From: JAGWBD01 sp965197455
GTDB lineage: Bacteria; Chloroflexota; Anaerolineae; Aggregatilineales; Phototrophicaceae
Assembly (NCBI GenBank): GCA_965197455.1
Contig: OZ240208.1
Coordinates: 434,001-498,000 of the forward strand
Direction: 5' to 3'
DNA: 64,000 nucleotides
Shown: piece after piece, positions 14,601 through 23,796 of the stretch
Layout: every line of letters starts with the position of its first letter
How positions within the stretch are numbered: the stretch's first letter is position 1
Made by a program: the position numbers and the translations under genes
Notes under the pieces: model-generated
Database searches by the model: none
What the model saw: only the letters and a program-made list of their open reading frames with translations
Told to the model about the DNA's origin: nothing

Positions 14601-15471
14601 ACGGCTTGCGACCGCGCGATTCGGATCGCCTGCCCTGGCTGAAGCCAGGCATCAACTGTTCCCCGTACTTAAATACGCCCTGGTCGTCGTGGGTGGCATC
14701 GGGACGGCGCTGCCCTTCGTCTGGATGGTGCTCAGCTCCTTCAAGACCAATGCTGATATTGGACGCATCCCGATGCACTGGTTGCCGACTGAGTGGATGG
14801 TGCAGAATTACGCCAAGGTCTTCGAGATCATGCCCTTCGCGCGTTTCTACCTTAACAGCATCATCGTGGGGGTGCTGACGACCTGCGGCGCGCTGCTCAT
14901 TTGTTCAATGGCGGCCTACGCCTTCGCTCGCATCCGCTTCATCGGGCGCGACATCATGTTCATGGTCATCCTGACGACGATCATGATCCCGAGCTGGGTC
15001 ACGCTCATTCCTGCCTTCCTGGTTATTCGTCAATTGGGGTGGTTGAACACCTATCAGGGTCTGGCCGTGCCCGGCATGCTCAACATTATGGGTATCTTTC
15101 TGTTGCGGCAGTTCTTCCGCACTATTCCGCGCGACATTGAGGACGCGGCCTTTGTCGATGGCGCCAGTCGCCTGCAGATCTACGCGCGCATCATCGTGCC
15201 CATGGCCAAGCCGGCCCTGCTGACTGTCGGTTTGATGACCCTGATGGGCAGCTGGAACAGCCTGGTCTGGCCGCTGGTCATCTCGCAACACGTATCGATG
15301 CAGACCCTGCCGCTGGGTCTGGCGGTTCTTGCCAACCTGGCGGGCTGGGTCCGCCACGAGACGGGCGCGCTGCTGGCCGCCACGTTCCTCTCGCTCTTGC
15401 CGATTGTGGTGATCTACATGTTCCTGCAGCAGTACTTCATCCGCGGCCTGGCGTTGAGCGGACTGAAGTAG
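14590..15471 (+). CDS. sugar ABC transporter permease (MalG/UgpE-like)
   Basis: Second CUT1 permease, 293 aa. Typical MalG features are FVWMVLSSFKTNADIG after the first span, the six-span core, and the EAA loop EDAAFVDGASRLQIYARIIVP; it ends YFIRGLALSGLK as usual for this family. Overlaps the previous gene by 11 nt. It closes the operon; a convergent plsC ends 21 nt away and no terminator is evident between them. Confidence 0.93.
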   Translation: MTAERLATARFGSPALAEARHQLFPVLKYALVVVGGIGTALPFVWMVLSSFKTNADIGRIPMHWLPTEWMVQNYAKVFEIMPFARFYLNSIIVGVLTTCGALLICSMAAYAFARIRFIGRDIMFMVILTTIMIPSWVTLIPAFLVIRQLGWLNTYQGLAVPGMLNIMGIFLLRQFFRTIPRDIEDAAFVDGASRLQIYARIIVPMAKPALLTVGLMTLMGSWNSLVWPLVISQHVSMQTLPLGLAVLANLAGWVRHETGALLAATFLSLLPIVVIYMFLQQYFIRGLALSGLK

Positions 15472-15492
15472 GGCAGGGGAAGCTTCAGTTAG

Positions 15493-16233
15493 CTAAAGCG
15501 AATCAAGAAACTCGAGGCTGTTGCTGGTCGCCTGGTTCAGGTCGCTGTAGGCGCCGCGCAATTCAGGGTCAACCAGCGCTGCCGACAGCTGATACATGGC
15601 TTCGTCCGTCATCTCCTGCAGCCGCTCACGCGCTACACGGCGCGCGCCGTCCTTGCGCAAGCGGAAGGGTCGACCGAAGCGCAGGTGAATTTCCGGCCGT
15701 TGCAGGCGCAGCCATTTGTCTCGCCAGCCGCGCGCGCCGGAAATCGCGCAGGGCAGGATGGCAGCATCCGCTTTGGTTGCAATCCAGGCCAGGCCTTCTT
15801 TCGGTCGTGCCAGACCCCCCTGGCGCTGGCGCGTGCCTTCAGGCGCGATGAGGATGCACTGCCCGTCGCGCAGCAGCTCGATGGAAGTCGAGAGGGCCTG
15901 ACGGTCCAGTTCACCGCGCCGCACCGTATAACAATCCCACCACCAGACAGCCAGGCGACCAAGAAAGAACTGCGTGTTTTCTATCTTGGTCATGGGAATG
16001 ACGAAGCGATTGGTGGTGACGGCCATGATGAGGCCGGGGTCGAGGCCGCTGGTGTGGTTAATCATCATGATGAGCGGGCCACTGGCGGGGATGTGCTGCG
16101 CACCACTTACGGTCAGGCGATTGAAGTTGAACGAGATGAAGCGGATGGCGGCGCGGAAGACGCTGCGGCGCCAGTTCAGCCAACTGCTGTCCTGGCGCTG
16201 CAGATAGGCCTGGACTTCCGACCTGGCGCTCAA
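15493..16233 (-). CDS. plsC: 1-acyl-sn-glycerol-3-phosphate acyltransferase (PlsC family)
   Basis: Membrane-associated acyltransferase of phospholipid synthesis, 246 aa. Motif I is NHTSGLD (NHxxxxD, near residue 59), motif III is APEGTRQ, and the block VSGAQHIPASGPLIMMIN precedes motif I as usual. ATG overlaps the stop of the pseudouridine synthase gene (ATGA), so it is translationally coupled and the last gene of the long minus-strand series. A lysophospholipid acyltransferase of other specificity is possible. Confidence 0.9.
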   Translation of the reverse strand: MSARSEVQAYLQRQDSSWLNWRRSVFRAAIRFISFNFNRLTVSGAQHIPASGPLIMMINHTSGLDPGLIMAVTTNRFVIPMTKIENTQFFLGRLAVWWWDCYTVRRGELDRQALSTSIELLRDGQCILIAPEGTRQRQGGLARPKEGLAWIATKADAAILPCAISGARGWRDKWLRLQRPEIHLRFGRPFRLRKDGARRVARERLQEMTDEAMYQLSAALVDPELRGAYSDLNQATSNSLEFLDSL

Positions 16234-17069
16234 CGGCGTTCTTTCCTGCCAGGTGGACGGCTATACTTGCGGCGCGGGCGTTTTGGGGCAGGTCGGCCCG
16301 GACGCGCGCGCGCCGGCTTTGGCCCCAGATTGCGCTTTAGCGCAGAGTCTGCGGTTTTCAGCTGGGTCAGGTCCTGTTCGTTTAGCTCACGCCACTGGCC
16401 GGATTGCAGATTACCAAGACCCAGGCGCCCGATGTGGGTGCGGGTGAGGTGGCGCACCGGGTGACCCAGCGCGCTGGCGATGCGGCGGATCTGGCGCTTG
16501 CGGCCCTCGGCCATGACAATTTCGATAACGGCCAGGCCCTGGCTGTTGCGCACGACGCGCACAACGCAGGGAGAGGTCCTGCTTTCTTCCTCGGGCAGCC
16601 AGATGCCGCGCTCCCACTTACGGATGGAGGCGGAGTCCGGCAGGCCGTAGAGCGTGGCGCGATAAGTGCGCGTGTGCTCAAAGCTGGGATGCGTCAGGCG
16701 ATGTGTCAGGTCACCGTCATTGGTGAGCACCATCAGACCCTGACTGTCGGCATCCAGGCGACCAATCATGAACAGATGCCCGGGGCGACGTACCAGTTCG
16801 CGCACGGTGCTGCGCTCGTCCTTGCTGTGGCGCGCGGTGCTGGAAAGCACGTTGAGCGGTTTGTTCAGCGCAATGTAGTCCGGTTTGCCGGCCCGCAGGC
16901 GCAGGGTCTCGCCATCAACCACGATCTTGTCGCTGGCGAGGTCGGCTTTCGCGCCGATCTCGGCGACGCTTCCATTGACGCGCACCCGCCCCTGGCGAAT
17001 GAGCTCCTCGCAGGCACGACGCGAGCCGATGCCGCCCTGAGCCATCAGCTTTTGCACACGTTCTTTCAC
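16230..17069 (-). CDS. rRNA pseudouridine synthase (RsuA/RluB family)
   Basis: 279-aa enzyme that isomerises specific uridines in rRNA. It begins with an S4 RNA-binding domain (RVQKLMAQGGIGSRRACEEL, then GRVRVNG), followed by the catalytic domain with IGRLDADSQGLMVLTNDGDL, where the Asp is catalytic, and EGRKRQIRRIASALGHPV. The tail after about residue 245 is rich in Arg, Lys and Pro, probably for RNA contact. Start is a GTG at 17069 with AGGAGA in front; a much longer frame upstream overlaps the next gene and lacks homology. RluB or RsuA identity not decided. Confidence 0.92.
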   Translation of the reverse strand: MKERVQKLMAQGGIGSRRACEELIRQGRVRVNGSVAEIGAKADLASDKIVVDGETLRLRAGKPDYIALNKPLNVLSSTARHSKDERSTVRELVRRPGHLFMIGRLDADSQGLMVLTNDGDLTHRLTHPSFEHTRTYRATLYGLPDSASIRKWERGIWLPEEESRTSPCVVRVVRNSQGLAVIEIVMAEGRKRQIRRIASALGHPVRHLTRTHIGRLGLGNLQSGQWRELNEQDLTQLKTADSALKRNLGPKPARARPGRPAPKRPRRKYSRPPGRKERR

Positions 17070-17124
17070 AAAGTCTCCTGCCGGCTGCCAGCCTGGCTGA
17101 TCAGCGGCGCAGGCACAGGCCTGG

Positions 17125-18027
17125 CTAGCCCTGGTTGTCGGGTTCGTCGAGGCGAATGTGCGCCAGTGATTCGTAAACGCTGACGATAGCGCTGTTGTCC
17201 TGCTCGCGATTGCCCTGCTCCAGCATGGCGGTGAAGAGTTGCTGGATGACCGAGGTAACCGGAATCGGGATGCCGTAGGTGCGGGCGGTGTCGAGCACGA
17301 TGCCAAGGTCCTTGTGCTGCATGTAGGCCTTGAAGCCAGGCTCACGGTTGCCGGCGAACAGGCGTGGCGGCTTGACGTCCAGTGTCCACATCTGGGCTGC
17401 GCCGCCCTTGATGGCCTCGACCACACGTTGGGGGTCGACGCCGGACTTCTGGGCGGTGATGAGCGCCTCGGCCAGCGAAGCCATCTGCGCGCCCACGATG
17501 ATCTGGTTGCATACCTTGGCGATCTGGCCAGCGCCGCTGTCGCCCACCAGCACCCAGGCCTTGCCGGTCGCTTCAAAAAGCGGGACGGCGCTGTCGAAGG
17601 CCGCCTGCGGGCCGCCGACCATGATGGTCAGTGTGCCATCGCGCGCGCCAACATCGCCGCCGCTGACGGGCGCATCCAGGGCAGCCACGTTTTTCTCCGC
17701 CAGCCTGTCTGCCAACATACGGGCCGTTTCCGGCTTGATGGTGCTGTTATCAATGTAAATCAGGCCTGCCTGCGCGCCTTCAAGGATGCCGTCTGCGCCG
17801 AGCACGACCTGCTCCACGTCTGGTGAATCCGGCAGGTTGGTGCAGACGAATTCCACCTGGGCGGCCACTTCAGCAGGAGAGTTGGCGGCAGTCGCGCCTT
17901 CACTGACGAGCGCAGCCACGATTGCGCGGCTGCGATTGTGTACGACCAGCTTATGCCCGGCCTTCATCAGGTTGCGCGCCATCGCCGCGCCCATGATTCC
18001 CAGACCGATGTAACCAACTTTCGCCAT
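17125..18027 (-). CDS. beta-hydroxyacid dehydrogenase, 2-hydroxy-3-oxopropionate reductase-like (GarR/GlxR)
   Basis: 300-aa NAD(P)-dependent reductase of the 3-hydroxyisobutyrate/tartronate-semialdehyde family. N-terminal Rossmann motif VGYIGLGIMGAAMARNL, substrate motif DAPVSGGDVGARDGT, and the catalytic Lys in AGQIAKVCNQI. The start MAKVGYIG has AAGGAG 7 nt upstream. It lies between the glycosyltransferase (24 nt) and the pseudouridine synthase genes. Substrate cannot be fixed by sequence reading; glyoxylate-derived tartronate semialdehyde is the family default. Confidence 0.88.
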   Translation of the reverse strand: MAKVGYIGLGIMGAAMARNLMKAGHKLVVHNRSRAIVAALVSEGATAANSPAEVAAQVEFVCTNLPDSPDVEQVVLGADGILEGAQAGLIYIDNSTIKPETARMLADRLAEKNVAALDAPVSGGDVGARDGTLTIMVGGPQAAFDSAVPLFEATGKAWVLVGDSGAGQIAKVCNQIIVGAQMASLAEALITAQKSGVDPQRVVEAIKGGAAQMWTLDVKPPRLFAGNREPGFKAYMQHKDLGIVLDTARTYGIPIPVTSVIQQLFTAMLEQGNREQDNSAIVSVYESLAHIRLDEPDNQG

Positions 18028-18051
18028 TGATGGCTCCTTGTGTGCAGGCAA

Positions 18052-19632
18052 TCAGCTTTTGCGCGTCACGCGGAACTGTAGCGGAATACCCAGCATAAGA
18101 CGAGTCTGGGCCTGCAGCGTGGGCAGGGCCACGAACACCAGCGCCAGCACGAGCATGAGCGGAAAGCTGGCCAGGGTCAACAGGCGCTCGCGCAGGGTCT
18201 GCGGACGGTCAGCGGGGCGAGGCGGCCGCATGCTGACGTCCTGCGCCCAGAGGACAACGCAGAGCACCGACACGAGCAGGAAGCTGAGTTGTAGTGCCAT
18301 GAATACCGGGCTGCGAACATTCAACTCCAGCAGTTCCTGCAGAATCTCCGGGTGAAACAGAAAGGTCACCTGTGAACCCACGGTCAGCAGCACCCAACCA
18401 GCGCCGGCCAGCAGGATGTCATGGGCGACGCGGAAGAGCAACTGGAAGGCCACGCGGAATTCGACATCTGGCCGCTCCAGCATGCGCGCGATGATGTAGC
18501 CGACTTCCTTGCTGCCCCAGGCGTGGCGCAGCGTCTGTTGATAGCGGTTGACGACGACCTCGCGCAGGCTGTTGCCGGTGGTGGCGTGGGCGGCAAAGGG
18601 CAAAAAGATGCGCTCAAGGCGTACCTGGCCGCTGCGCACAAACCAGGACTTGATGAACATGTGCCACTCGTCCGCGATGACATCGCCATCCCAATAGCCG
18701 CTCTGCTCCAGCAGGCGCATGCTGAGCGAATAGGAGGACATTGGCAGCGGCAGCCACCAGGGCGCGGCCAGATAGGCCAGCTCGAAAGCGGTTGAGTAGG
18801 CGTTGACGAGGCGCATGGGCGGGCTGATGTCCCAGATGTTGGCGTGATAGCGGATCGGCGCCTGCCAGAAGCGCAGGTGTCGCTGCGGGTGGAGGGCAAA
18901 GAGGCTGGTGAGTGCGCTGAAATAGCGGGTGTCCCACAGGGTGTCGGCGTCCATACTGGTCATCACGAGATTGTCGAGCTGCAGCTTGCCGTCTCCCACG
19001 AGGTTTTGGCGGGCCCAGCGCGCAGCCCAGGCCAGATTGGCGGATTTGCACTGCATCTCCCCGGGCAGGCCACGTGGATGCACACTGCAGTGCAGGTTTG
19101 CGAAGCGCGTCCGAAATTCCTGACGTAGTTGTTCCCCTTTCGCGACTGAACCCGCTTCGGCGGCCTCCATCGCCAGCACAATGGACATGCGTTGACGGGC
19201 CTCTGGATAGCGGGCGAGGTTTTCGAGTGTCGCGCGCAGGGTGGCGACAGTTTCGCTGTAGTTGGGGATGAGGATCAAATGCTGCACTTCGTCAGGGTTG
19301 AGGGAATCCGGCCCGGCCTGCTGCTGCCAGTGCACCTGCCAGTCGGTCTGCTGCCAGGCGCGGATTTTACGCAGACCCATGAAGTTGGCGATGCCGGCGA
19401 AGAGGAAACGCAGGGCGGAATACAGGCCCAGCAACGAAGCCAGCAGCAGGATGCTGTAGGGTGCAACGACCGCCAGCGCCAGCGAGACCAGCAAGGCCAG
19501 CCATGCCAGACAGCCTGGAATACCATCCAGGTTGCGCTGGGTCAGCGGCGTGGGCGCAGCGCCGGGCCGCGTGCCGCGACCGACGCCGAGTTGCACGCTG
19601 CTGCGACGACCGCCACTGGATTGATAGGGCAA
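18052..19632 (-). CDS. membrane glycosyltransferase, GT2 family
   Basis: 526-aa protein with two N-terminal spans (about residues 38-75), a cytosolic GT-A domain with LILIPNYSETVATLRATLE, MTSMDADTLWDTRYF (D,D-type nucleotide-sugar site) and WDGDVIADEWHM followed by the QQTLRHAWG motif like the QxxRW of processive synthases, then at least three C-terminal spans. It ends RVTRKS. Start is a TTG at 19632 with TGAGG upstream; no better ATG exists. Likely makes an envelope glycan or glycolipid. The donor and product are unknown. Confidence 0.82.
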   Translation of the reverse strand: MPYQSSGGRRSSVQLGVGRGTRPGAAPTPLTQRNLDGIPGCLAWLALLVSLALAVVAPYSILLLASLLGLYSALRFLFAGIANFMGLRKIRAWQQTDWQVHWQQQAGPDSLNPDEVQHLILIPNYSETVATLRATLENLARYPEARQRMSIVLAMEAAEAGSVAKGEQLRQEFRTRFANLHCSVHPRGLPGEMQCKSANLAWAARWARQNLVGDGKLQLDNLVMTSMDADTLWDTRYFSALTSLFALHPQRHLRFWQAPIRYHANIWDISPPMRLVNAYSTAFELAYLAAPWWLPLPMSSYSLSMRLLEQSGYWDGDVIADEWHMFIKSWFVRSGQVRLERIFLPFAAHATTGNSLREVVVNRYQQTLRHAWGSKEVGYIIARMLERPDVEFRVAFQLLFRVAHDILLAGAGWVLLTVGSQVTFLFHPEILQELLELNVRSPVFMALQLSFLLVSVLCVVLWAQDVSMRPPRPADRPQTLRERLLTLASFPLMLVLALVFVALPTLQAQTRLMLGIPLQFRVTRKS

Positions 19633-19706
19633 GGTCGGGCCTCAGATTTTGGGACCGGGATGACTTTCAGAATAGCACAGGCGCCAGATGCCTTCCATGC
19701 AGGGCT

Positions 19707-20912
19707 TCAAGCTCGTGGCGCGGACTTCGGACCCTTGACGCCTTTCACGCCACGCGTGCGCGTCAAACTGATGAGCTCACTTCGGTAGTCGTAGCTGTTG
19801 CGCCGCTTTGCAGCGTGGGCCGCGCGCGCCAGATCAAGCAACTCCTCCACCAACGCGCTGAAGGACAGCCCGCTCTCCTGCCATAGCCAGGCCGCCAGCG
19901 ACCCAGGCATGGTGTTGATCTCCCCCAGCCAGACGGCCTCTTGCTCCGGCTTGACGAAGAAATCGATGCGGGCGATGCCGTGTCCGTCGATGGCACGAAA
20001 GGCGCGCAGGGCAAGCTGCTGGATGCGTTGCGTCAGCGCTGCATTGATGGGGGCGGGGATGATACGCCCTGCGTTCTTCATCCCTTCAGGGCCATGCAGG
20101 TACTTCTCTTCATAGGTCAGGAACTCGTCCCAGGACAAGGGCTGCTCCAGCGCCGATGCGCGCAGGTCCGGGCTGTTGCCGAGCACGGAACAGTTGATTT
20201 CGACGTGACCGGTGACACCCTGTTCGACCAGGATGCGGCGGTCAAAATGGGCGGCTACATCGATGGAGGCGCGCAGCAGCTGTTCGTTGTCGGCGCGGCC
20301 GATGCCGATGCTGGAGCCGGTCGTCGCCGGTTTGATGAAGAGCGGCCACTCCAGCGCGTCCATGATGCGCGCCAGCACCATGTCCGGCTGCGTCAGCCAT
20401 TCGCTGCGTTGCACGTCAAGCGCAGGCACCAGCGGGATGTCATGCTGCTGCAGGAGGGCGCGCGTGCTGATCTTGTCATTGGCCAGCGCCGAGCCCAGCG
20501 TCAGGCAACCCACGTATGGGATGTCCGCCAGCTCCAGCAGACCCTGCAGCGTGCCGTCCTCGCCGTGGGTGCCGTGCAGGGCCGGGAAGACGACGTCGAT
20601 GCGCTGCAGGCTACTTCTACGCAAGCGCCCTGCCAGGGGCTGAAGCAACAGCCCGTGATGCTGCGTGCCAGGCGAGAGCAGCACAGGATAGACAGCTGAA
20701 TGCGCTGTGACGTCGCCATCGAAGTTGGCCAGTTCCAGCAGTGGTTCGCCGCCGAACCAGCGGCCCTCGCGGCTGATGTAGACCGGCACCAGCTCGTACC
20801 GGTCGCTGTCCAGCGCGCGCATGATCTGGCTGGCGGTGACGATCGACACATCGTGCTCGACGCTGCGCCCGCCGAAAACGACGGCGACCGTCGTCTGTCG
20901 GCGCGCGCTCAT
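19707..20912 (-). CDS. ddl: D-alanine--D-alanine ligase
   Basis: ATP-grasp enzyme that makes the D-Ala-D-Ala end of peptidoglycan precursors. 401 aa, somewhat long owing to a basic tail. Key elements: VVFGGRSVEHDVSIVTA with the first-site Glu, PALHGTHGEDGTLQGLLEL with the PYVGC that follows, KPATTGSSIGI for ATP, and the metal/omega-loop region RIDFF..WLGEINTMPGSLAAWLW. In most Ddl proteins the last motif continues with FTxxSxYP, so this loop is divergent. ATG overlaps the stop of an M20 gene (ATGA). Confidence 0.92.
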   Translation of the reverse strand: MSARRQTTVAVVFGGRSVEHDVSIVTASQIMRALDSDRYELVPVYISREGRWFGGEPLLELANFDGDVTAHSAVYPVLLSPGTQHHGLLLQPLAGRLRRSSLQRIDVVFPALHGTHGEDGTLQGLLELADIPYVGCLTLGSALANDKISTRALLQQHDIPLVPALDVQRSEWLTQPDMVLARIMDALEWPLFIKPATTGSSIGIGRADNEQLLRASIDVAAHFDRRILVEQGVTGHVEINCSVLGNSPDLRASALEQPLSWDEFLTYEEKYLHGPEGMKNAGRIIPAPINAALTQRIQQLALRAFRAIDGHGIARIDFFVKPEQEAVWLGEINTMPGSLAAWLWQESGLSFSALVEELLDLARAAHAAKRRNSYDYRSELISLTRTRGVKGVKGPKSAPRA

Positions 20913-22099
20913 GCAGACTTGCGCAACAGCTGGAAGGCGGACTCAAGCAGCATTGCCGCGCCAAGGGGGAAGGAAGACTCGTCGATGTCGAAGCGTGGTG
21001 TGTGGTGGCCGCGCTCCAGCTCATCGTACTTCGCGCCCAACTGAAACATGGCGCCGGGCGCCAGCTGCGTCATGAAGCCAAAATCTTCGGCGCCCAGCAT
21101 GACCTGTGGCTCACTGAGTATGTCGGGCCCTGCCATGTCGGTCGCGATGTCCTGCACCAGGCTGGAGATTCCCGGGTCATTGTAGGTGGCATCGTAGCCA
21201 TCCTTGATCACCAGGGTGTAGTCACCGCCCATGGCGCGGGAAATACCCAGCGCGCTCTCCAGCTCACGCGCCAGTTGCGCGCGAATTTCACTGTCAAAGC
21301 AGCGAATGGTGCCGGTGATCTCGATTTCGGCAGGGATGACGTTGGAGGCGATGCCGCAGTGGATGGTGCCGATGGAGATGATCGCCGGCTGCACGGGGTC
21401 AATGCGGCGGGCGCGAATGCCGAAGATGGCATTGATGATCTGCGCCAGCATGAAGACCGGGTCGGTGCCGCGGTGCGGCATTGCGCCGTGGCCGCCATCG
21501 CCGGTAATGGTGGCGTGAAAGGCGTCGTGATTGGCCATGGCGTAACCGCTGCGGATTTCAATCTTGCCAGACTCAATGCCGCTGGCCATGTGCAACGCCA
21601 GCACGTTGTCTACGCCTGCCAGCGCGCGATCTTCGATCATGCGCATGGCGCCGCTCTGGCCTTCGTCATCCTGCATCTCTTCGGATGGCTGAAACAGCAG
21701 ACGGATCTCGCCGGGGGGCCGTTCGCTCTCCGGAATCTCACTGATCATCTGCGCGACGCCCAGCAGGATGGCGGTGTGGGCGTCGTGACCGCAGGCGTGC
21801 ATGATGTTGGGCGTCTGCGAGCGATACTCGACCTCGTTCTCCTCGTCGATGGGCAGGGCGTCCATGTCGGCGCGGATGCCGACCACGGGCTTGCCTTCGC
21901 CAATGCGCGCGACCACGCCGGTCCTGCCGACGCCGGTTTCAGCTTCGAAGCCCAGATCGTTCAGCGTTTCGGCAACCTTGCGCGCGGTGCGAAACTCCTG
22001 AAAGCCCAGCTCGGGGTGCATGTGAAAGTCGCGACGCCAGGCCACAATTTGCTGCGCCAGCGTGCGCGCGTGTTCAAGACGGTCGGGATGATAGGTCAT
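20909..22099 (-). CDS. M20D-type amidohydrolase/peptidase (N-acyl amino acid hydrolase-like)
   Basis: 396-aa zinc-dependent hydrolase of the hippurate/IAA-amino acid hydrolase branch. Metal ligands and catalytic residues are visible in VGIRADMDALPI, MHACGHDAHTAI, LFQPSEEMQDD, GHGAMPHRGTDPV and MLGAEDFGFM. The start MTYHPDRL has GGAGA 7 nt upstream. Its stop overlaps the ddl start, and a MurF-like ligase lies 66 nt upstream, so it may act on a D-amino-acid or cell-wall dipeptide rather than on the usual N-acyl amino acids (inference). No signal peptide, hence cytosolic. Confidence 0.88.
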   Translation of the reverse strand: MTYHPDRLEHARTLAQQIVAWRRDFHMHPELGFQEFRTARKVAETLNDLGFEAETGVGRTGVVARIGEGKPVVGIRADMDALPIDEENEVEYRSQTPNIMHACGHDAHTAILLGVAQMISEIPESERPPGEIRLLFQPSEEMQDDEGQSGAMRMIEDRALAGVDNVLALHMASGIESGKIEIRSGYAMANHDAFHATITGDGGHGAMPHRGTDPVFMLAQIINAIFGIRARRIDPVQPAIISIGTIHCGIASNVIPAEIEITGTIRCFDSEIRAQLARELESALGISRAMGGDYTLVIKDGYDATYNDPGISSLVQDIATDMAGPDILSEPQVMLGAEDFGFMTQLAPGAMFQLGAKYDELERGHHTPRFDIDESSFPLGAAMLLESAFQLLRKSA

Positions 22100-22165
22100 G
22101 ATGAATCTCCACTTTGTCGGTTGCGCCTGGCATTCTGACACAAACGGGCGCGTACGGGTAGCGAC

Positions 22166-23794
22166 TCAACTCCAGTTTTCGGGTAAATCGTTGAGAAAGA
22201 GCACGGCATCGCCTGCCTGGAGCTGCGCTTCGTACCAGGCGATGGCACCGGTGAGCGTCTCCATGGTATGAAGTCGCTCCTGCGGGAAGTTGGCGACAAG
22301 CAGGCCGGCGCGCAGTGGCTGCGTTTGTTGCGCGCCAATGAGGATGACGTCGCTGGCGTGTCTGGCCGCCTCCACGCCGAGCGCATGGTTTTCGGACTCC
22401 ATCAGGTCCCCCAGCTCAATCATGCCCGGAGTCACGAGCAGGCGGCGTCCAGGGTGCATACCCAGCACCTGCAAGGCATGGCGCGCGCCGGAGGGGTTGG
22501 CGCTGTAGCCATCGTTGATGATCGTGATGCCGGCGGCAGTCTGCTCACGCACGAGGCGCGCTTCGGCCGGCTGAAGGTTGCGGACACGCCAGGAAATTTC
22601 GCTCAGGGTCATGCCCTCATGCAGGGCGACGGCCGCAGCCAGCAGGATGTTGCTCACGTTATGCCGGCCCAGCAGCCCGGTTGCAAATGCTTCACGCTCT
22701 CCGCTGCCGCGGTCAAGCACCGTGAAGCGCAGACCGTCCAGGCTCTCGTGGATGTCGGTGGCGACCAGGCGAGGGTCATCGGAAAGCGCGTCTTCCGGCA
22801 CTTCCTCACTACTGACCGTGAGGACAGTGTCCGGATAGCCGCGGGCCGCCATCTCGCGCAGATGAGGATTGTCGCGATTGAAAAAAGCGAGACCGTCCGC
22901 GGGCAGGGCGCTGATGATTTCGTACTTGGCAGTGACGATGTTCTGGATGTTGCCGAAGCGCTCCATGTGTTGCGGTCCAATCGCGGTGACCAGGCTGATT
23001 TGCGGCCTGGCCAGCTCGCATATTTCCGCTATTTCGCCAGGGATGTAAGCGCCCATCTCCACGATGTAGTAATCGAGACTGCGGTCTTCGGCGAGGTCCT
23101 GGTTGATGGCGAGGCATACGCCCAGCAGCGTGTTGTAACTTTTGGGGGTTGCGCCGGCGCGGAAGCGGCCATTGAGCAGGTGCTGCAGAATGACCTTGGT
23201 GGTCGTTTTGCCGAAGCTGCCAGTGATGCCGATCACGGTCGGGCGCGCTTCCTCCAGAATATGGCGCGCGCGCGCAATGAAGCGCCGGCGCAGGAAGGTC
23301 TCCACCGGACGCAGCAACAGGTTGGCGCAGACCAGATGCAAAGGCGCCAGCAAGAGCAGCAGCAGACCAGAGCCGGTCAGCAGGACGGGGTGCAGACTTT
23401 CAACTGCCAATCCGTCGACGAGCAGCAGGAGCAGCGCGGCGTTGAGAACAGCCAGCAGACCCGCTGCGCCGAGCAGACGTCTGGCGCGCCAGGTGGCGCG
23501 AAAGCCTTTCTTGACTTCGCCAGTCGTTTGCGGCCAGCAGGCGAGCAGCGCAACCGGCAAGGCCAGCGCCTGAGGCAGCGCAGATTCCGGCGCTTCGGCC
23601 AGCAGCAACATCAGCGCCGTGCCGACCAGCCCGGCCAGGAGGGGGCGTTGTGGCAACCAGTGGGATCGACGAGCGAACAGCCAGCGCAGGTAGCGCCCGT
23701 CCTGATATTCCTCCAGCTGCAGATAGAGCGCCTGACGCAGAATGCGGATTAGCGTACCGACCAGCCAGAGCAGGGCGCTGAAAATGAGCAACAT
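22166..23794 (-). CDS. murF: membrane-anchored MurF-like Mur ligase
   Basis: 542-aa Mur ligase whose first ~165 residues are a hydrophobic region with about five membrane spans (roughly 1-20, 51-66, 73-87, 107-126, 134-155) in place of the usual substrate-binding domain 1 of MurF. The central ATPase domain has the P-loop ITGSFGKTTTK at about 190-200 and YYIVEMGAYIPGEI; the C-terminal domain has VSNILLAAAVA and the INDGYSANPSG motif typical of MurF. ATG is 2 nt after the hydrolase stop. It probably adds D-Ala-D-Ala to the UDP-MurNAc peptide at the membrane, with ddl downstream. Another peptide-ligating role is possible. Confidence 0.8.
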   Translation of the reverse strand: MLLIFSALLWLVGTLIRILRQALYLQLEEYQDGRYLRWLFARRSHWLPQRPLLAGLVGTALMLLLAEAPESALPQALALPVALLACWPQTTGEVKKGFRATWRARRLLGAAGLLAVLNAALLLLLVDGLAVESLHPVLLTGSGLLLLLLAPLHLVCANLLLRPVETFLRRRFIARARHILEEARPTVIGITGSFGKTTTKVILQHLLNGRFRAGATPKSYNTLLGVCLAINQDLAEDRSLDYYIVEMGAYIPGEIAEICELARPQISLVTAIGPQHMERFGNIQNIVTAKYEIISALPADGLAFFNRDNPHLREMAARGYPDTVLTVSSEEVPEDALSDDPRLVATDIHESLDGLRFTVLDRGSGEREAFATGLLGRHNVSNILLAAAVALHEGMTLSEISWRVRNLQPAEARLVREQTAAGITIINDGYSANPSGARHALQVLGMHPGRRLLVTPGMIELGDLMESENHALGVEAARHASDVILIGAQQTQPLRAGLLVANFPQERLHTMETLTGAIAWYEAQLQAGDAVLFLNDLPENWS

Positions 23795-23796
23795 CG

